Source: Carettochelys insculpta
Taxonomy: Eukaryota; Chordata; Testudines; Carettochelyidae
DNA: 64,000 nucleotides
NCBI RefSeq assembly: GCF_033958435.1
Contig: NC_134138.1
Location: forward strand, 180,466,798 to 180,530,797
Direction: 5' to 3'
This document shows positions 21,854-31,989 of this stretch, piece after piece. Every line of letters starts with the position of its first letter. The first letter of the stretch is position 1. The notes below the pieces were generated by a model, which worked only from the letters and a program-made list of their open reading frames with translations, had not been told where the DNA came from and searched no databases. The translations under genes and the position numbers were made by a program.

Positions 21854-22454
21854 GCATGTGGTGACAGTTCATGAATGTTTGGATCCTGGATTTTGCAGAA
21901 CAAACCAGCCCTACAACTTTGGTCATGTTATCTATTTTATTACTTAGGAAAAATAACTATTGATAAGTGTAGACCACGAATGACTGAACTTTATTATCAG
22001 GCAGCAAGTCCAGGTGGCACTGTTTGGAAGCTAGGCCAAGGATCTGCAACCTGTGGCTCCAGAGCCTCATGCAGCTCTTGAAGGATTTTTTTGTGGCTCT
22101 GAACACTATAATTGCAAGAAAAAAACAAAAACAAAAACAAAAGCAATCCCCTCCTGATTATTTTTGATAAATGGTGAACATTTAAAAGCCCAGCAGTAAA
22201 CAACTCATATCGAGGTAGTAAATATGTGATCTCAAAACATTGGATAACTCCCCCTTTAATATGTGCAGTTCATTGTGAGATACGATATTGTATCTGTGCT
22301 TTGATCATGTTGCTAATAAATCTTGATTTTGAAAAGGGAAAGGAAACTTGTGGCATTCCACCTGTAAGGGCAACGCACATTTTAAGAAAGAAAACAGAAA
22401 TTAAAATATGAAGTAAAATGGCATAACTAAAGTGAGGTTTGAATGGCTTCCAAA

Positions 22455-22880
22455 TGAGGAAAATGGAAGTTGGAAACAGAGAATTTCAAACTGAATGGAC
22501 CCAATCCTTCATATTTATATCAAGATCACCTGGGCTCCCTTTGTCTCATTTGCAGTGAGAAATTCACCAGCAACAAAAAATGCAACTTCAAGAGGCATTT
22601 TTATCAAAAAAAAACACTACATTTGCCAAATGGTATCTAACTGGAGATGCCAGAATAAACCTGTGGAGGAGCTGCTATGCAAAGCAGGGCAAAGTACGAA
22701 CTCTTTCACTAAATGGGTGAAATCACCAAGTAGCATAACTGAGGCTAGTTTTATGGGAACTCAAGAGATCATGAAACGAGGAAAGCCATTCTTGGGTGGT
22801 GAATATATAAAAGAGTGTTTTATCAAAATATCAGAGCCAGCTGCACAGTGATTTCAAAAACAAAATTGTTCAGAATCTAG
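22455..22880 (+). pseudogene. hAT (Charlie-like) transposase N-terminus, BED finger
   Basis: One frame reads CLICSEKFTSNKKCNFKRHF near 22545-22605, the Cys-Cys...His spacing of a ZBED/BED zinc finger used by hAT transposases for DNA binding. After a frame change, 22495-22851 reads FTKWVKSPSSITEASFMGTQ and FLGGEYIKECFIKISE. This matches the segment after the finger in Charlie-type transposases and in host genes derived from them (the ASY-IAK, P-F-GEFIKEC pattern). The RNase H-like catalytic core is missing. The product would be inactive. Confidence 0.75.
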
Positions 22881-22931
22881 CATCCTCCAAACAGAGAGAA
22901 GTTTCAGGAGTGAAAGTCTGGAAGACAGTGG

Positions 22932-22952
22932 TAAACACACACACACACACAC
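22932..22952. repeat. (CA)n microsatellite inside the hAT
   Basis: About ten CA units directly after the transposase fragment. Confidence 0.85.
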
Positions 22953-23191
22953 GAAGTGTGAGGAACTAGAGTATATAAAAAGTCTGTTAACATCCTGCAG
23001 TAGACATGGATCACATTACAAATCATTGTGTGTGAGCTGTTCTTAAAATAGGGGTTACAAAGTGTATGGTTTGATGGTAGTTATTAAGGAACGTATATGT
23101 TCACATGCACTGCAGGTCTTCAATTATTTTTACCGAATTCAAAAAAAAAATCCACTTTTTTCTGTTTTGGTTGCTGACCCCTGAGCTAGGC

Positions 23192-24757
23192 CATAACATA
23201 TTTAAATATATTTACATATACAGTTGTGCTCCACAATGCTAAATAAATAAATATATCTCAACTTCTCAGATAGCAATGATGTACTGATTTTACAAATACA
23301 ATATCTGATACTTTCATTTTCAAGAGATAACATATGAATATATTTTTAAATAGAGAAAAAAGTCAATTCTGTCTAATTCGGGTTCCGTTTGGAATCTAGC
23401 ACCTTACGCAAGCACCTAGCTCACCTATATGTGTGGGCCATATTAGCTGGTAGATAGCATTTATTAGCATTAATTTAAAATGTGTTAGTTACGTATGAGT
23501 GGCAAAGGCATGAGTAAATAATCCAGGTCCTCCCAAATGGGCGCTGATAAAACATCAATTTCTTATCAACTACTTGCATGTCAACTTCAAGTACAAAGGG
23601 CAGAGTAGGAGCTTCACACCTGCACTTCTCTTTCTCTCTGGTGTGACAGTGGGAAGTACTCTGCTGGCGATAAAGACTGTGAGTCACAGTTGTTTTCCTG
23701 GACTATTACTGAAATGATACAGCTATGCCCTACCTTTTTAAATAAGTCTGTGTCTAAAGATACAGCTCACTCCACGAATTGTGCTGTCTGAGGACTGGCA
23801 GTCAGAGTTAAAAATATAACTCATGAATGTCTCTAAAACTGATGTGGGATCACTTTTCCAGAGATAAAAATCCTGAAGGCATCAAAGTCTGTTATCTCTG
23901 CATCATCCATGGGTAGACACAAATGCTTCATATTATTCTGGAAACCTGGTATATTTGCTCGTTCTGTTGGTATAAAGCGCCCATTAGTCCGTTTCATAAT
24001 CATAATATATTGGACCTTAAACCTGTCATAGGCCCAAGCATGAATTCTTGGACTTCAAAGTCATAAAAATGTATAGAACATTTATGTTTGATCCTTTATA
24101 GAGGCTCCTAAAATAATACTAGTTATAATCTTTTAGTTCCTTCAATTTCTATGTCATCTGAGTAATGGCAATTGAAGTACCAAGCTTTATAAGTACAGGG
24201 GTACAAAATACAACCCCGATAAAATTTTGTTGAACTCTCACTTGTAAATTGGTGTTTCTGTAGCATGGAACATATACAGAATACATGAGTTGTGAGATAC
24301 AGGTTTTGTTGACCATCATTTGGAATGTCTGCACAATACACTCATGATTTTGCCACAGGTATGTCGTACAGGTATCCCAAATTCATGCCAATAAATATTA
24401 CACCACACCTCTTTATATATACTTGTGCAGGAGGTGATATATATACAATTCAATATATGTTTTACAGGGTTGGGTATGTATTTTTACCCTTTTTTGACTC
24501 AAGTACTGATCAGCTTTCAGAACCCTGAGGATTGTTATGGCTAGAAAGAAAAAATTAAGATGGCATGTGGGACCTTTGATCCAATCTTGTTCATACAGCT
24601 AGTCAAAGTTCAGTGCCCTGTACAAAGTCCTTTTTCCCCCAGACATGGAGGAACCAAACAAGAGAACAGAGTTGCTTTGTACCCCCAACCTTCTTTAACA
24701 AGCCTGTCCAGACCCAGAAAGCCTTCTCCCATGTTTGTCCATGCTGTGTTTATCTCT
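23192..24757. other. AT-rich gene-free stretch
   Basis: Nothing recognisable on either strand. Short open frames here have no family resemblance. Confidence 0.5.
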
Positions 24758-25052
24758 GGCCTTCTCTACATTACAGGCAATACAGTAGCACAGCAGCAGT
24801 TCCATAGCTAAGCTGGTGTAGCACACTAATTTAAATACTTCCTACAGCAACAGAAGGTTTGTTTGTTTATTTGTCATTGTAGGAGCTCCACCTTCCCGAC
24901 CAACAGTAGCTAGGTTGATAGAAGCATTCTTCCACTGATCTAACTTCATCTTCGTTGGGGATATGGGTCAGCATATGTTCAGTTCTCAGGGACATGATTT
25001 TTTCACACCCTGAACATCATAGCTGTGTGGCCCTAACTTCTAAATGTAGACC
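24758..25052. mobile_element. MITE remnant, same family as 9141-9426
   Basis: Left end GGCCTTCTCTACATTACAG and right end CTAAATGTAGACC are inverted relatives of the GTCTACA termini. The interior (TAGCTAAGCTGGTGTAG, TTTTTTCACACCCTGAACAT) is a decayed relative of the other CACACCCCTGA-type MITEs in the window. Confidence 0.5.
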
Positions 25053-25159
25053 AGGCTTCTGTCTTTCTCTGGTTGGGCTGGCTCCTCCTCTCTTCCCCCA
25101 CCACCTCTCTCATGCACACCCTTCCTCAGAACAATCCTCAGCCAGAGTCCCACTACCCA

Positions 25160-25680
25160 ATTCCAGGTTTGACAAAGCCCTGGCTGTAATAATTTAGTTG
25201 GGGTTGCTCCTCCTTTGAGACAGGGCGTTGGACTAGGTCAGTGGTTCCCAAATTTTTTCTGAGCATGGAACACTTGGACACCACGGCACTCTTTGCAGAA
25301 CACTTTATCTTTTTTACATCATCTTACTAACTATGAGGAACATTACTAACAGAAAATGTTTCATAATCATATTAGTTAAATTATTGCATGGTACGTGCAA
25401 CTCAATAAATAATAATGAAACCAGACATTAACAAAATACATATAAAATTGATTACTGTATAGTCATTTCAAGAAAACTGTAAAATCAAAAAATTCCATCA
25501 CAAAATTTATTTTTTTCCCCTAAGAATGGGGAAGAGACCACCATTACTCAATTTCAATGGCGGAACACTTTGCCATAGCTCGTGGAACATCAGTGTTCCA
25601 CTGGAACATGATTTTGGAACCGATGGACTAGGTGATCATTTGAGAACTCTTCCAACCCTAATCTTTTATTATTCTAAGTC
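25160..25680 (+). mobile_element. CR1 3' end split by a hAT MITE
   Basis: The left piece (about 25160-25238) reads TAATTTAGTTGGGGTTG then GGACTAGGT. The right piece resumes after the duplicated GACTAGGT at 25626 with the CR1 tail CTCTTCCAACCCTAATC and an ATTATTCTA end. Removing 25239-25633 restores a continuous CR1 3' end. Confidence 0.85.
25239..25625. mobile_element. hAT MITE, 387 bp, perfect 8-bp target duplication
   Basis: Termini CAGTGGTTCCCAAATT and GATTTTGGAACCGATG are inverted repeats. GACTAGGT flanks both sides exactly (25231-25238 and 25626-25633). It has no transposase coding content. Confidence 0.93.
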
Positions 25681-25739
25681 ATTCCAGCACCTGAGTAATC
25701 TTTTTCTTGGAGACTGCTATAATTTCTTAGAGGTTGCTT

Positions 25740-26330
25740 GCACTTAACATTGCTTCAGCAAAGATGTTTCCTACACCAGTGGGAGGCATTTGCCTGTCAG
25801 CATAATGACATAGGTACTCCACCTCAATGAGAAGCAATAGCTAACTTGATATACCAAGGGTTACACTGGCATATTCCACTCAAGGGTGTAGATTTTTCAT
25901 GCCTCTGAGTGATGTAGTTATACTGACCTAATTTACAAGTGTAGACCACTTGTCTTTGACCTGAAGGAAGGGTGATTGTTACACTTGGGACACCTGTACG
26001 CTGGAAGAGTTACACACCCCTGAGAGATGCAGTTAAGATGACATAACCACTGGTCTAGATGGTGCTCTGTCAACAAAAGGTGTGAGGCCCTGAGAATCCC
26101 TCTAGTTGCAGTATAGCAGGGGTTGTTCTACACTGGGAATTTACATCAACATAGTTGCCTATTGGGGTGTGAAAAAATCCCCATAGCTGTAGATACATTG
26201 TTATGCTAACCTAACCATGCCATAGATAATGCTAAGTTGATGGAAGAATTTTCAAGGAAGTGGACTACCTACTCTGATAAGAGACCCCCTCCTATTGGCA
26301 TAGCCTCAGTTTAAATCATCCACAACTGTA
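25740..26330. mobile_element. Two decayed MITE remnants
   Basis: The first part carries GATGTAGTTATACTGACCTA and ends AAGTGTAGACCA near 25950. The second carries GTTCTACACTGGGAATTTAC near 26130 and GGGGTGTGAAAAAATCCCC, a short palindrome typical of this family. Borders are approximate. Confidence 0.4.
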
Positions 26331-26339
26331 TTTTTTTGT

Positions 26340-26830
26340 GAATGTGCAAAAAGAATAAAGACAATTGACTGCTTTTATTTTTTGAAGCTGTAGCTTCATT
26401 AATTCCAGTTTCTATTCACATGCTTTTTCCATGTAAGAAAAAAACAAGTGCATTTCCCTGGGCACATATTCGACTTCTAAATGTTTCTTCCACTGCCAAA
26501 CACATTGTCTGCCCCACCTCCCCGCAAAAAACCTCATCCTGTTTTTTAAAACGGCAAATTAAATTTACACCCTCTTCTGTGCTTAACAAAATTCCAGTAA
26601 TAATTTGAGTCAGCCATATATACAATATGTGTTTTTATTTAAGCAGTAATGACTGAGGCACACAGCATTTCCTGGAAATTAATGGCTGACTGGGAAATTT
26701 TATAGCCCACAGCACAGCCAAGGGCCATTAACTTCAACTGGTCAATTCTCCAAGAAATGCCTCGTTTCAGGGGCCATTTGTTAAATTGTTTTTTCTTCAA
26801 TAAAGAAATAAAATTAAATGTTATTTTCCT
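26340..26830. other. Candidate conserved non-coding element
   Basis: Unique-looking sequence without repeat hallmarks, with several homeodomain-type cores (CTTCATTAATTCC, GGAAATTAATGGC, GGGCCATTAACTTC) and balanced composition. This resembles developmental enhancers in vertebrates. No coding potential is convincing. Conservation cannot be shown from this sequence alone. Confidence 0.3.
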
Positions 26831-27058
26831 CCTGTGAAAACACTACACCTTTGGGCCGCCCTTAGAATCGGGGGGTTGAATATGCTGCCACCACCACAGC
26901 ACCATGTATCTCAAGAATGGAAGACAGACAACCAATCAAGAGCTAGTCTTTCACTTTCAACTTCTGTCAGTTTATCTTGAAGATTAGTGAATAAAAGCTC
27001 TTTACTTTGCTTCCACCATCTGACAAAAAAGTGGGAAAAGCCTCCAGACCAGGCTGCA

Positions 27059-27310
27059 ATTAAGGCTTATACTGCTATAGCTATATCATTAAGGAATGGG
27101 GGGATAACAACACCCTCTAGTAACGTATCTGTGTTGATAGAAACCCCCGAACATGGATGTAGCTATGCTGAGAGAAGTGTGTGTTATTTAGGTAGGTAGT
27201 GATCCAGACACCTTTTTGTCAGCATATGCTGGCTTTATACCAGGGGATTATGCTGACATCGCTATGCCAACAGGCTTTATAGTGTTGATATGGTCTGTTA
27301 GAGTCCCATA
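27059..27310. mobile_element. Decayed MITE remnant
   Basis: Contains ATGTAGCTATGCTGAGAGAA, TTGTCAGCATATGCTGG and GCTATGCCAACAGGC. These are recurring interior blocks of the same MITE group seen at 9.1, 24.8 and 30.1 kb. Ends are unclear. Confidence 0.4.
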
Positions 27311-29414
27311 GTCAACAGAAAGTTTCAGGAATACATGCAGAGAGAATCTGGTGTCCGATTTATCTAATGCGTCTTTCTCATCTATCACAACCCCCCCGTC
27401 AGCCATAGCATCAGCTGCCTGCTTACAGCAGTCAGGGAAGAAGGGTATGGATGTGGTGGACAGTGTGTAGAATATTTTAGCTCGATAGTTCAGCCTACTT
27501 TAATATTCCTTTTAGTGTTTGTAAGTATAGGCATATTAGGGGCCTCTCAATGTGGCAAAGATATTCAGGTGATGAATTGTCAAACAGGAAAACTGTGCTA
27601 TGTATTATGTCTATTTAAACAGAATGAATGGGCTTTAAAAAAATACTGCAAGTTGTCAAAATGGTCATTATTAAAAGTTCAGATAAAACTTTAGATATTT
27701 GATGTAACCTTCATAATTAGGTTAAAATATCCCATTCCAACCTGTAAAGTGTAATGGAAATTAGGGCATAGTTCATTACAGGTGAATATTCTCCCCTGCA
27801 CAGACTGAGTAATTGACCTCTATTTTGTACAGGGAATGTCAGGATAGTTGGTAGCAAAATCCATCCATCTGTGGGATGAGGGGCAGCTCTGCATTATTCT
27901 AGCCTTGGCACAGAACCCAGGTTGAGATACAAAATCACCTGTGTGCCCACTCTATGTATATTGGAATTACCCCAAAGGCGATCAGAGTGGGAAATGCCCC
28001 AGTCCTACTAGCATATAGCACAAAATTTGAATCTAGAAAATTCGTCTATCTAGTTAACAATTTTGATTTTTGGCTTTCAAGAGGCAAAATGAAAGAGGCC
28101 ACATTCACTGGCATTTGTAAAACCTGCAAGCATAGCATTTTTGTGATAAGCATTTTCCTTTTAGTCAAAGGAAAATAAGTGGCTGCTGTGTAACAAAATG
28201 ATCCCCTAGGTGAAGTATTGAAAGTTAACGGCTTGATCTCAGCGGGACTGCTCGGTGTAACTATGGGTGATAGAATGCGGCTGTTGGTGGTTCCTTGTGA
28301 AAGGTGAACACAGGTCGTTTTGAAGTTTAAATTATCTACTAAAAGGCAGAATTACTCTAAAATAAATTAAATAAATAAATAACATTCATCTTGTTTTCCT
28401 GGATCTTTGGTTTTGTGTGGTAAGGTTCAAATGGCAAAACGAGTTTAGTCTCAAAATATAACAATTTTTTAAAATGGCTGAGTGTGTTTTAAAATAATAT
28501 TTAAATCTCAGTTGAAGCTTTTTTTTAAATGAAAGTATGAAATAGTTTGCACTGGTGTCCGAAATACATTCAAATAAGATGAACAAGATTTGGCCCTGAA
28601 CATATAAAATTCATTCCATTTTCATTATTTTATATACACATACATACATATATATCTTTTTGCCCAGTTCCACACTGCATTACTCCAATTTGCATGGTGG
28701 TGTAGCTACTTTGATATCAGTGGAATTATATCAGCATACATTATGGTCCAAAGTAGTATGAAATCAATGGTATTACACACAAGCAAATCAGAGTGATGAC
28801 TTTAATTTTAACACTGTCACTCTGAATATTTAATTACCCTTTGATTTATTTTCTGAACCACTCCAGAAGATTTTAAAAAGAAAAGAATGCTTCTGGTTTT
28901 ATGTTCTTTTAATTAGGATGAATTATTTTCAGTTCTTTTGTTCTGCAAAAGGTGACCCATCTTGAAAACATTTCACCGGAGTTGTCCCATTGAACGAGAC
29001 TATTTATGTCCATGAAGTTATTCATATGCATTAGCTTTTGTGGCATCAGAGACTTTTTATTAATGTTAAAGATTTTATGTAAAAAATAATAATGAAATCG
29101 TAGATACAAATCCCGGATTCCAGCTGGATTTGTTATATTGTTTAAAAATTTGAATTATTTTTTGTCTAATAATTACGTTTAATTTTTTATTTTTTTTATC
29201 ACAGAAACATCCTAAATCACAGGGATTGATTGAAATATGTCACATTGTTATAACTGTTACTATGAATTATTCATAGTAATTACTAATTTGTTGCACATTT
29301 TATTATGAAATGTATAGCATCAGAGCATCTGCTGATGACTGTTTCCCTCCTTGGGTGTTCTTAAAATAAGTAATAGTCACCAGATTGCAAAAAACATGGC
29401 ATTACAGAATTATA
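27311..29414. other. AT-rich gene-free stretch
   Basis: No gene recognised. Bases 28810-29330 are very AT-rich with many TTTAATTT cores and could include conserved non-coding sequence. Bases 28664-28760 weakly resemble the GTAATTCC-ATTGA-type ancient repeat found elsewhere in the window. Confidence 0.4.
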
Positions 29415-29758
29415 CTGGAACCTCACTAATGTGGGTGCCCTTCCTCTGCGAACACTTGTGGTTTGGACCCTGGCGGAGGGAGAAGAAAGCAGCTCTGCAA
29501 GCTGCCACCTCCTCTTCCCCCAGCTGTGGAAAATGCAGCACAGCAACATGCATCTCAAAGGCTTTTCCCCCATCGCTGCCCCATAGCAGAAGTCCCAGGG
29601 AGCTGCCAGGGGCAAAAAGCTACAAGTGCTTCCCGGGAGGGGTGCCGTATAAGCACTCTACCCCTATCCCCCTCATGCCCAGACCTCAAGCACCATCCTT
29701 GGTCTGGAAAAGTCTATATTCTGGAATACCCTGGTTGCCAGATTAAAGAGGTCGAGTG
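29415..29758. mobile_element. pogo/Tigger-like MITE, TA target site
   Basis: Left end CTGGAACCTCACTAATGTGG and right end CCAGATTAAAGAGGTCGAGTG are imperfect inverted repeats, with TA on both sides. The GC-rich interior has no gene; open frames of 84-131 codons overlap on both strands and resemble nothing. Confidence 0.65.
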
Positions 29759-30102
29759 TATTAAAATACAGTTTTCTGCCAGAAAGCTCTGCGGTCTCCT
29801 GTGTCCAATATTTTTAGTTTACAGGAAACTGACCTAAATGACCTGTAGTGTTGTTCTAGCCTCCAGAATCATTACTGCTGATTGGGTCAATGCAAGTGAC
29901 TCCATCAGGACTATGTACAAGGATTTTTCCAGCTCATTAATTGCATTTGGAGCCTTTTCATGTGCATGGTATTCACAGAAGACCGTGTTCTGATCTCAGT
30001 AAATTTAGAGTTACTGTTGACTTCAATAAAATACCCTGGACTTACCTGGCATTACGAAGGCCATGTATAAATAAACATTTGTCCGATCTCTGTTACAGAG
30101 CT

Positions 30103-30290
30103 GTATCTGCATAACTGCTTCACTCAGGGCTATGAAATAGCCATGCCTCTGAGCGATATGGTTATACTGACTTAAACCCTGTGTATTCAATGATAAGTTA
30201 GTGGGAGAGCTTCTCCCACAGACATCACTTTCAGGGAGGTGGATTAACTATGCAGACAGGAGCGAGCTCTCACCTTGAGCATTTTCACTG
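30103..30290. mobile_element. Decayed MITE remnant
   Basis: Contains CATGCCTCTGAGCGATATGG, GTTATACTGACTTAA and GGGAGAGCTTCTCCC, the interior blocks of the MITE group at 9141 and 25740. Ends are unclear. Confidence 0.45.
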
Positions 30291-30364
30291 AAGTGCTGCA
30301 AGTGGTGCACCTGAACCATTGCAACTTGTTAAGTGTTGACATGCCCTCAGTTTGCAGCAAGTCT

Positions 30365-30465
30365 TTGCCCATGAAAGCTTCTGCTGCAATATGTTTGTTA
30401 GTCTATAAGGTGCCCCGTGTTTTTGCGGGTACAGATCAACACTGCCACCCCTCTGATACTTGACT
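30365..30465 (+). mobile_element. Penelope-like element, 3' tail only
   Basis: Reads TTGTTAGTCTATAAGGTGCC, then ACAGATCAACACTGCCACCC and CTCTGATACTT. This is the 3' end type of reptile Penelope-like elements, parallel to the TTAAAGTGC to GGCTATCTCTC tail at 44845-44930. No coding sequence remains, as expected after 5' truncation. Confidence 0.65.
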
Positions 30466-31989
30466 GTCTCTGAGTGTTTGTAATAAAGAGATTCCCTTTG
30501 TACTGGACAAATGGCAGTTAGGGTTTGAAGGCTGCCTAGTAAATGATAAATCTTTTGAGAAAACACACAACAAAACCCATGACTCTTGATTCCAGGGCTA
30601 ATACGTGGGGCCACCTGATACCAGTACAATCTGTTCCTCACGTTTCGGTTTCTTCCTTCTATCTCAAATTATTCCAGTCTCTTTGGCTGCCCCAGTTCCA
30701 AAAGACAGCAGCCATGTAAGGCTTCACCTTCTTGTGAACTTTTCCAACTGGCAATTGTAGTTGTTGAAATTGTTGCAGATGTTGAAGAACGTACAAAACC
30801 AAAAGTATACTGTATAAATTAAACATGGGATGGTTGCAGACAACTTTATATAGCTGGTAATATAAAAGTTAGAGGAGATAGCTCTTAAAAATAATGTATA
30901 TAGGAAATGAAAATACAAACATAGCCCTCAACTGTTAAAGGTACACACTGGCTGCTGAGGCATGCTGTGTATGTGAGTGTACTGTATAAATACATCCAAA
31001 GATCTCAGTTTTTAGGTATTCCTGAGCTGAAGTCACAATATCTCAGGGCTTTGGGAGCATCTTTCCACCCTTTTCTCCCACACTAATTCTGGGATTATCT
31101 GGGGGCCAGGTTGTCCCATGGCATAAATTGAAGTCTGTTCAGAGCTTCTCTAATTTACAGTCACAGGAATGGCTCTATACAGAATGTTCCACTGGTCTGA
31201 GTTTCCCAGAGTGCACGATGTACTCACTGCTTCCTGACATGCCCTCAGGAGGGACTGGCAATAAAAAACACAATATGGGTTCTAAAAAGCATGTTTTGAA
31301 GAGTGAAGCCTAACAACAGGTAGCGGTGCCAAGTAGTGCCGCAAGCCCCAGGTGAAGGTGAGAGGCGTGCCCAGCTCCATGCCCTGAAAAGGGAAGGGCC
31401 AAGGGTGAAAGGGGCAGGGCCTACGGCTGCTACTTTGGGAGCACAGGCAGACAGAACTCTGGGGCCTTCTCAAATGCTGAGCCCAGAGCAATGGTCCCCT
31501 TTATTGCCTGCCTCCCTCCCATTGGCAGGCCTGGAAGCAGGAACTTTGTGAAGGCAATTGGACTCAATATGATGACTGAACAGGGACGGCTTTTTTTTCC
31601 TGGTCCTCGTTCTCCTCTTACTCGCTCAGTTTTTACATACTGGTGTTATTCCATTCACTTCAGAAGAGTTACGTTTGATTTACACTGACATGGGTAGAGA
31701 ATTAGGTGTCCTGGGTACAAATTTGGAGATTTTGTCATGAAACTGAGTAGCTGGTGGACATGTTTTTGAAAAACTATAGCTGAGAAGAGGTGGCATAGAA
31801 CATAAAAAGATTTGTTAATGCAGAAGAGAGACGCATTAACTAATTAGGATTATTCTGTCCCATGTGTTTTCATGTGCATCATCTAATGTAGCTTTACGAG
31901 TATCAAGCAAAAGAGTATTAGAAAACAACAGACAAGCATCAGTGTAAGTAATGAAAATTAAGGAGCAACTCAAAAACATTGCAAAATGA
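30466..31989. other. Gene-free stretch
   Basis: No gene recognised. A GC-richer patch at 31330-31460 looks repeat-derived but is unclassified. Bases 31630-31690 match the TCCATT-ACTTC-type ancient repeat. Confidence 0.4.

Larger units (their letters stand above)
22037..23183 (+). mobile_element. hAT transposon, 1147 bp, perfect 8-bp target duplication
   Basis: Termini CAAGGATCTGCAACC and GGTTGCTGACCCCTG are inverted repeats, and AGCTAGGC flanks both sides exactly (22029-22036 and 23184-23191). The interior contains the N-terminal part of a Charlie-type transposase (22455-22880) and a CA microsatellite. It lacks most of the catalytic region, so it is an internally deleted, non-autonomous copy. 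Confidence 0.93.

Noticed and set aside
29351..29746. 131-residue frame with an overlapping frame on the other strand
   Set aside because: Lies in a pogo-like MITE; no family resemblance and overlapping frames on both strands.
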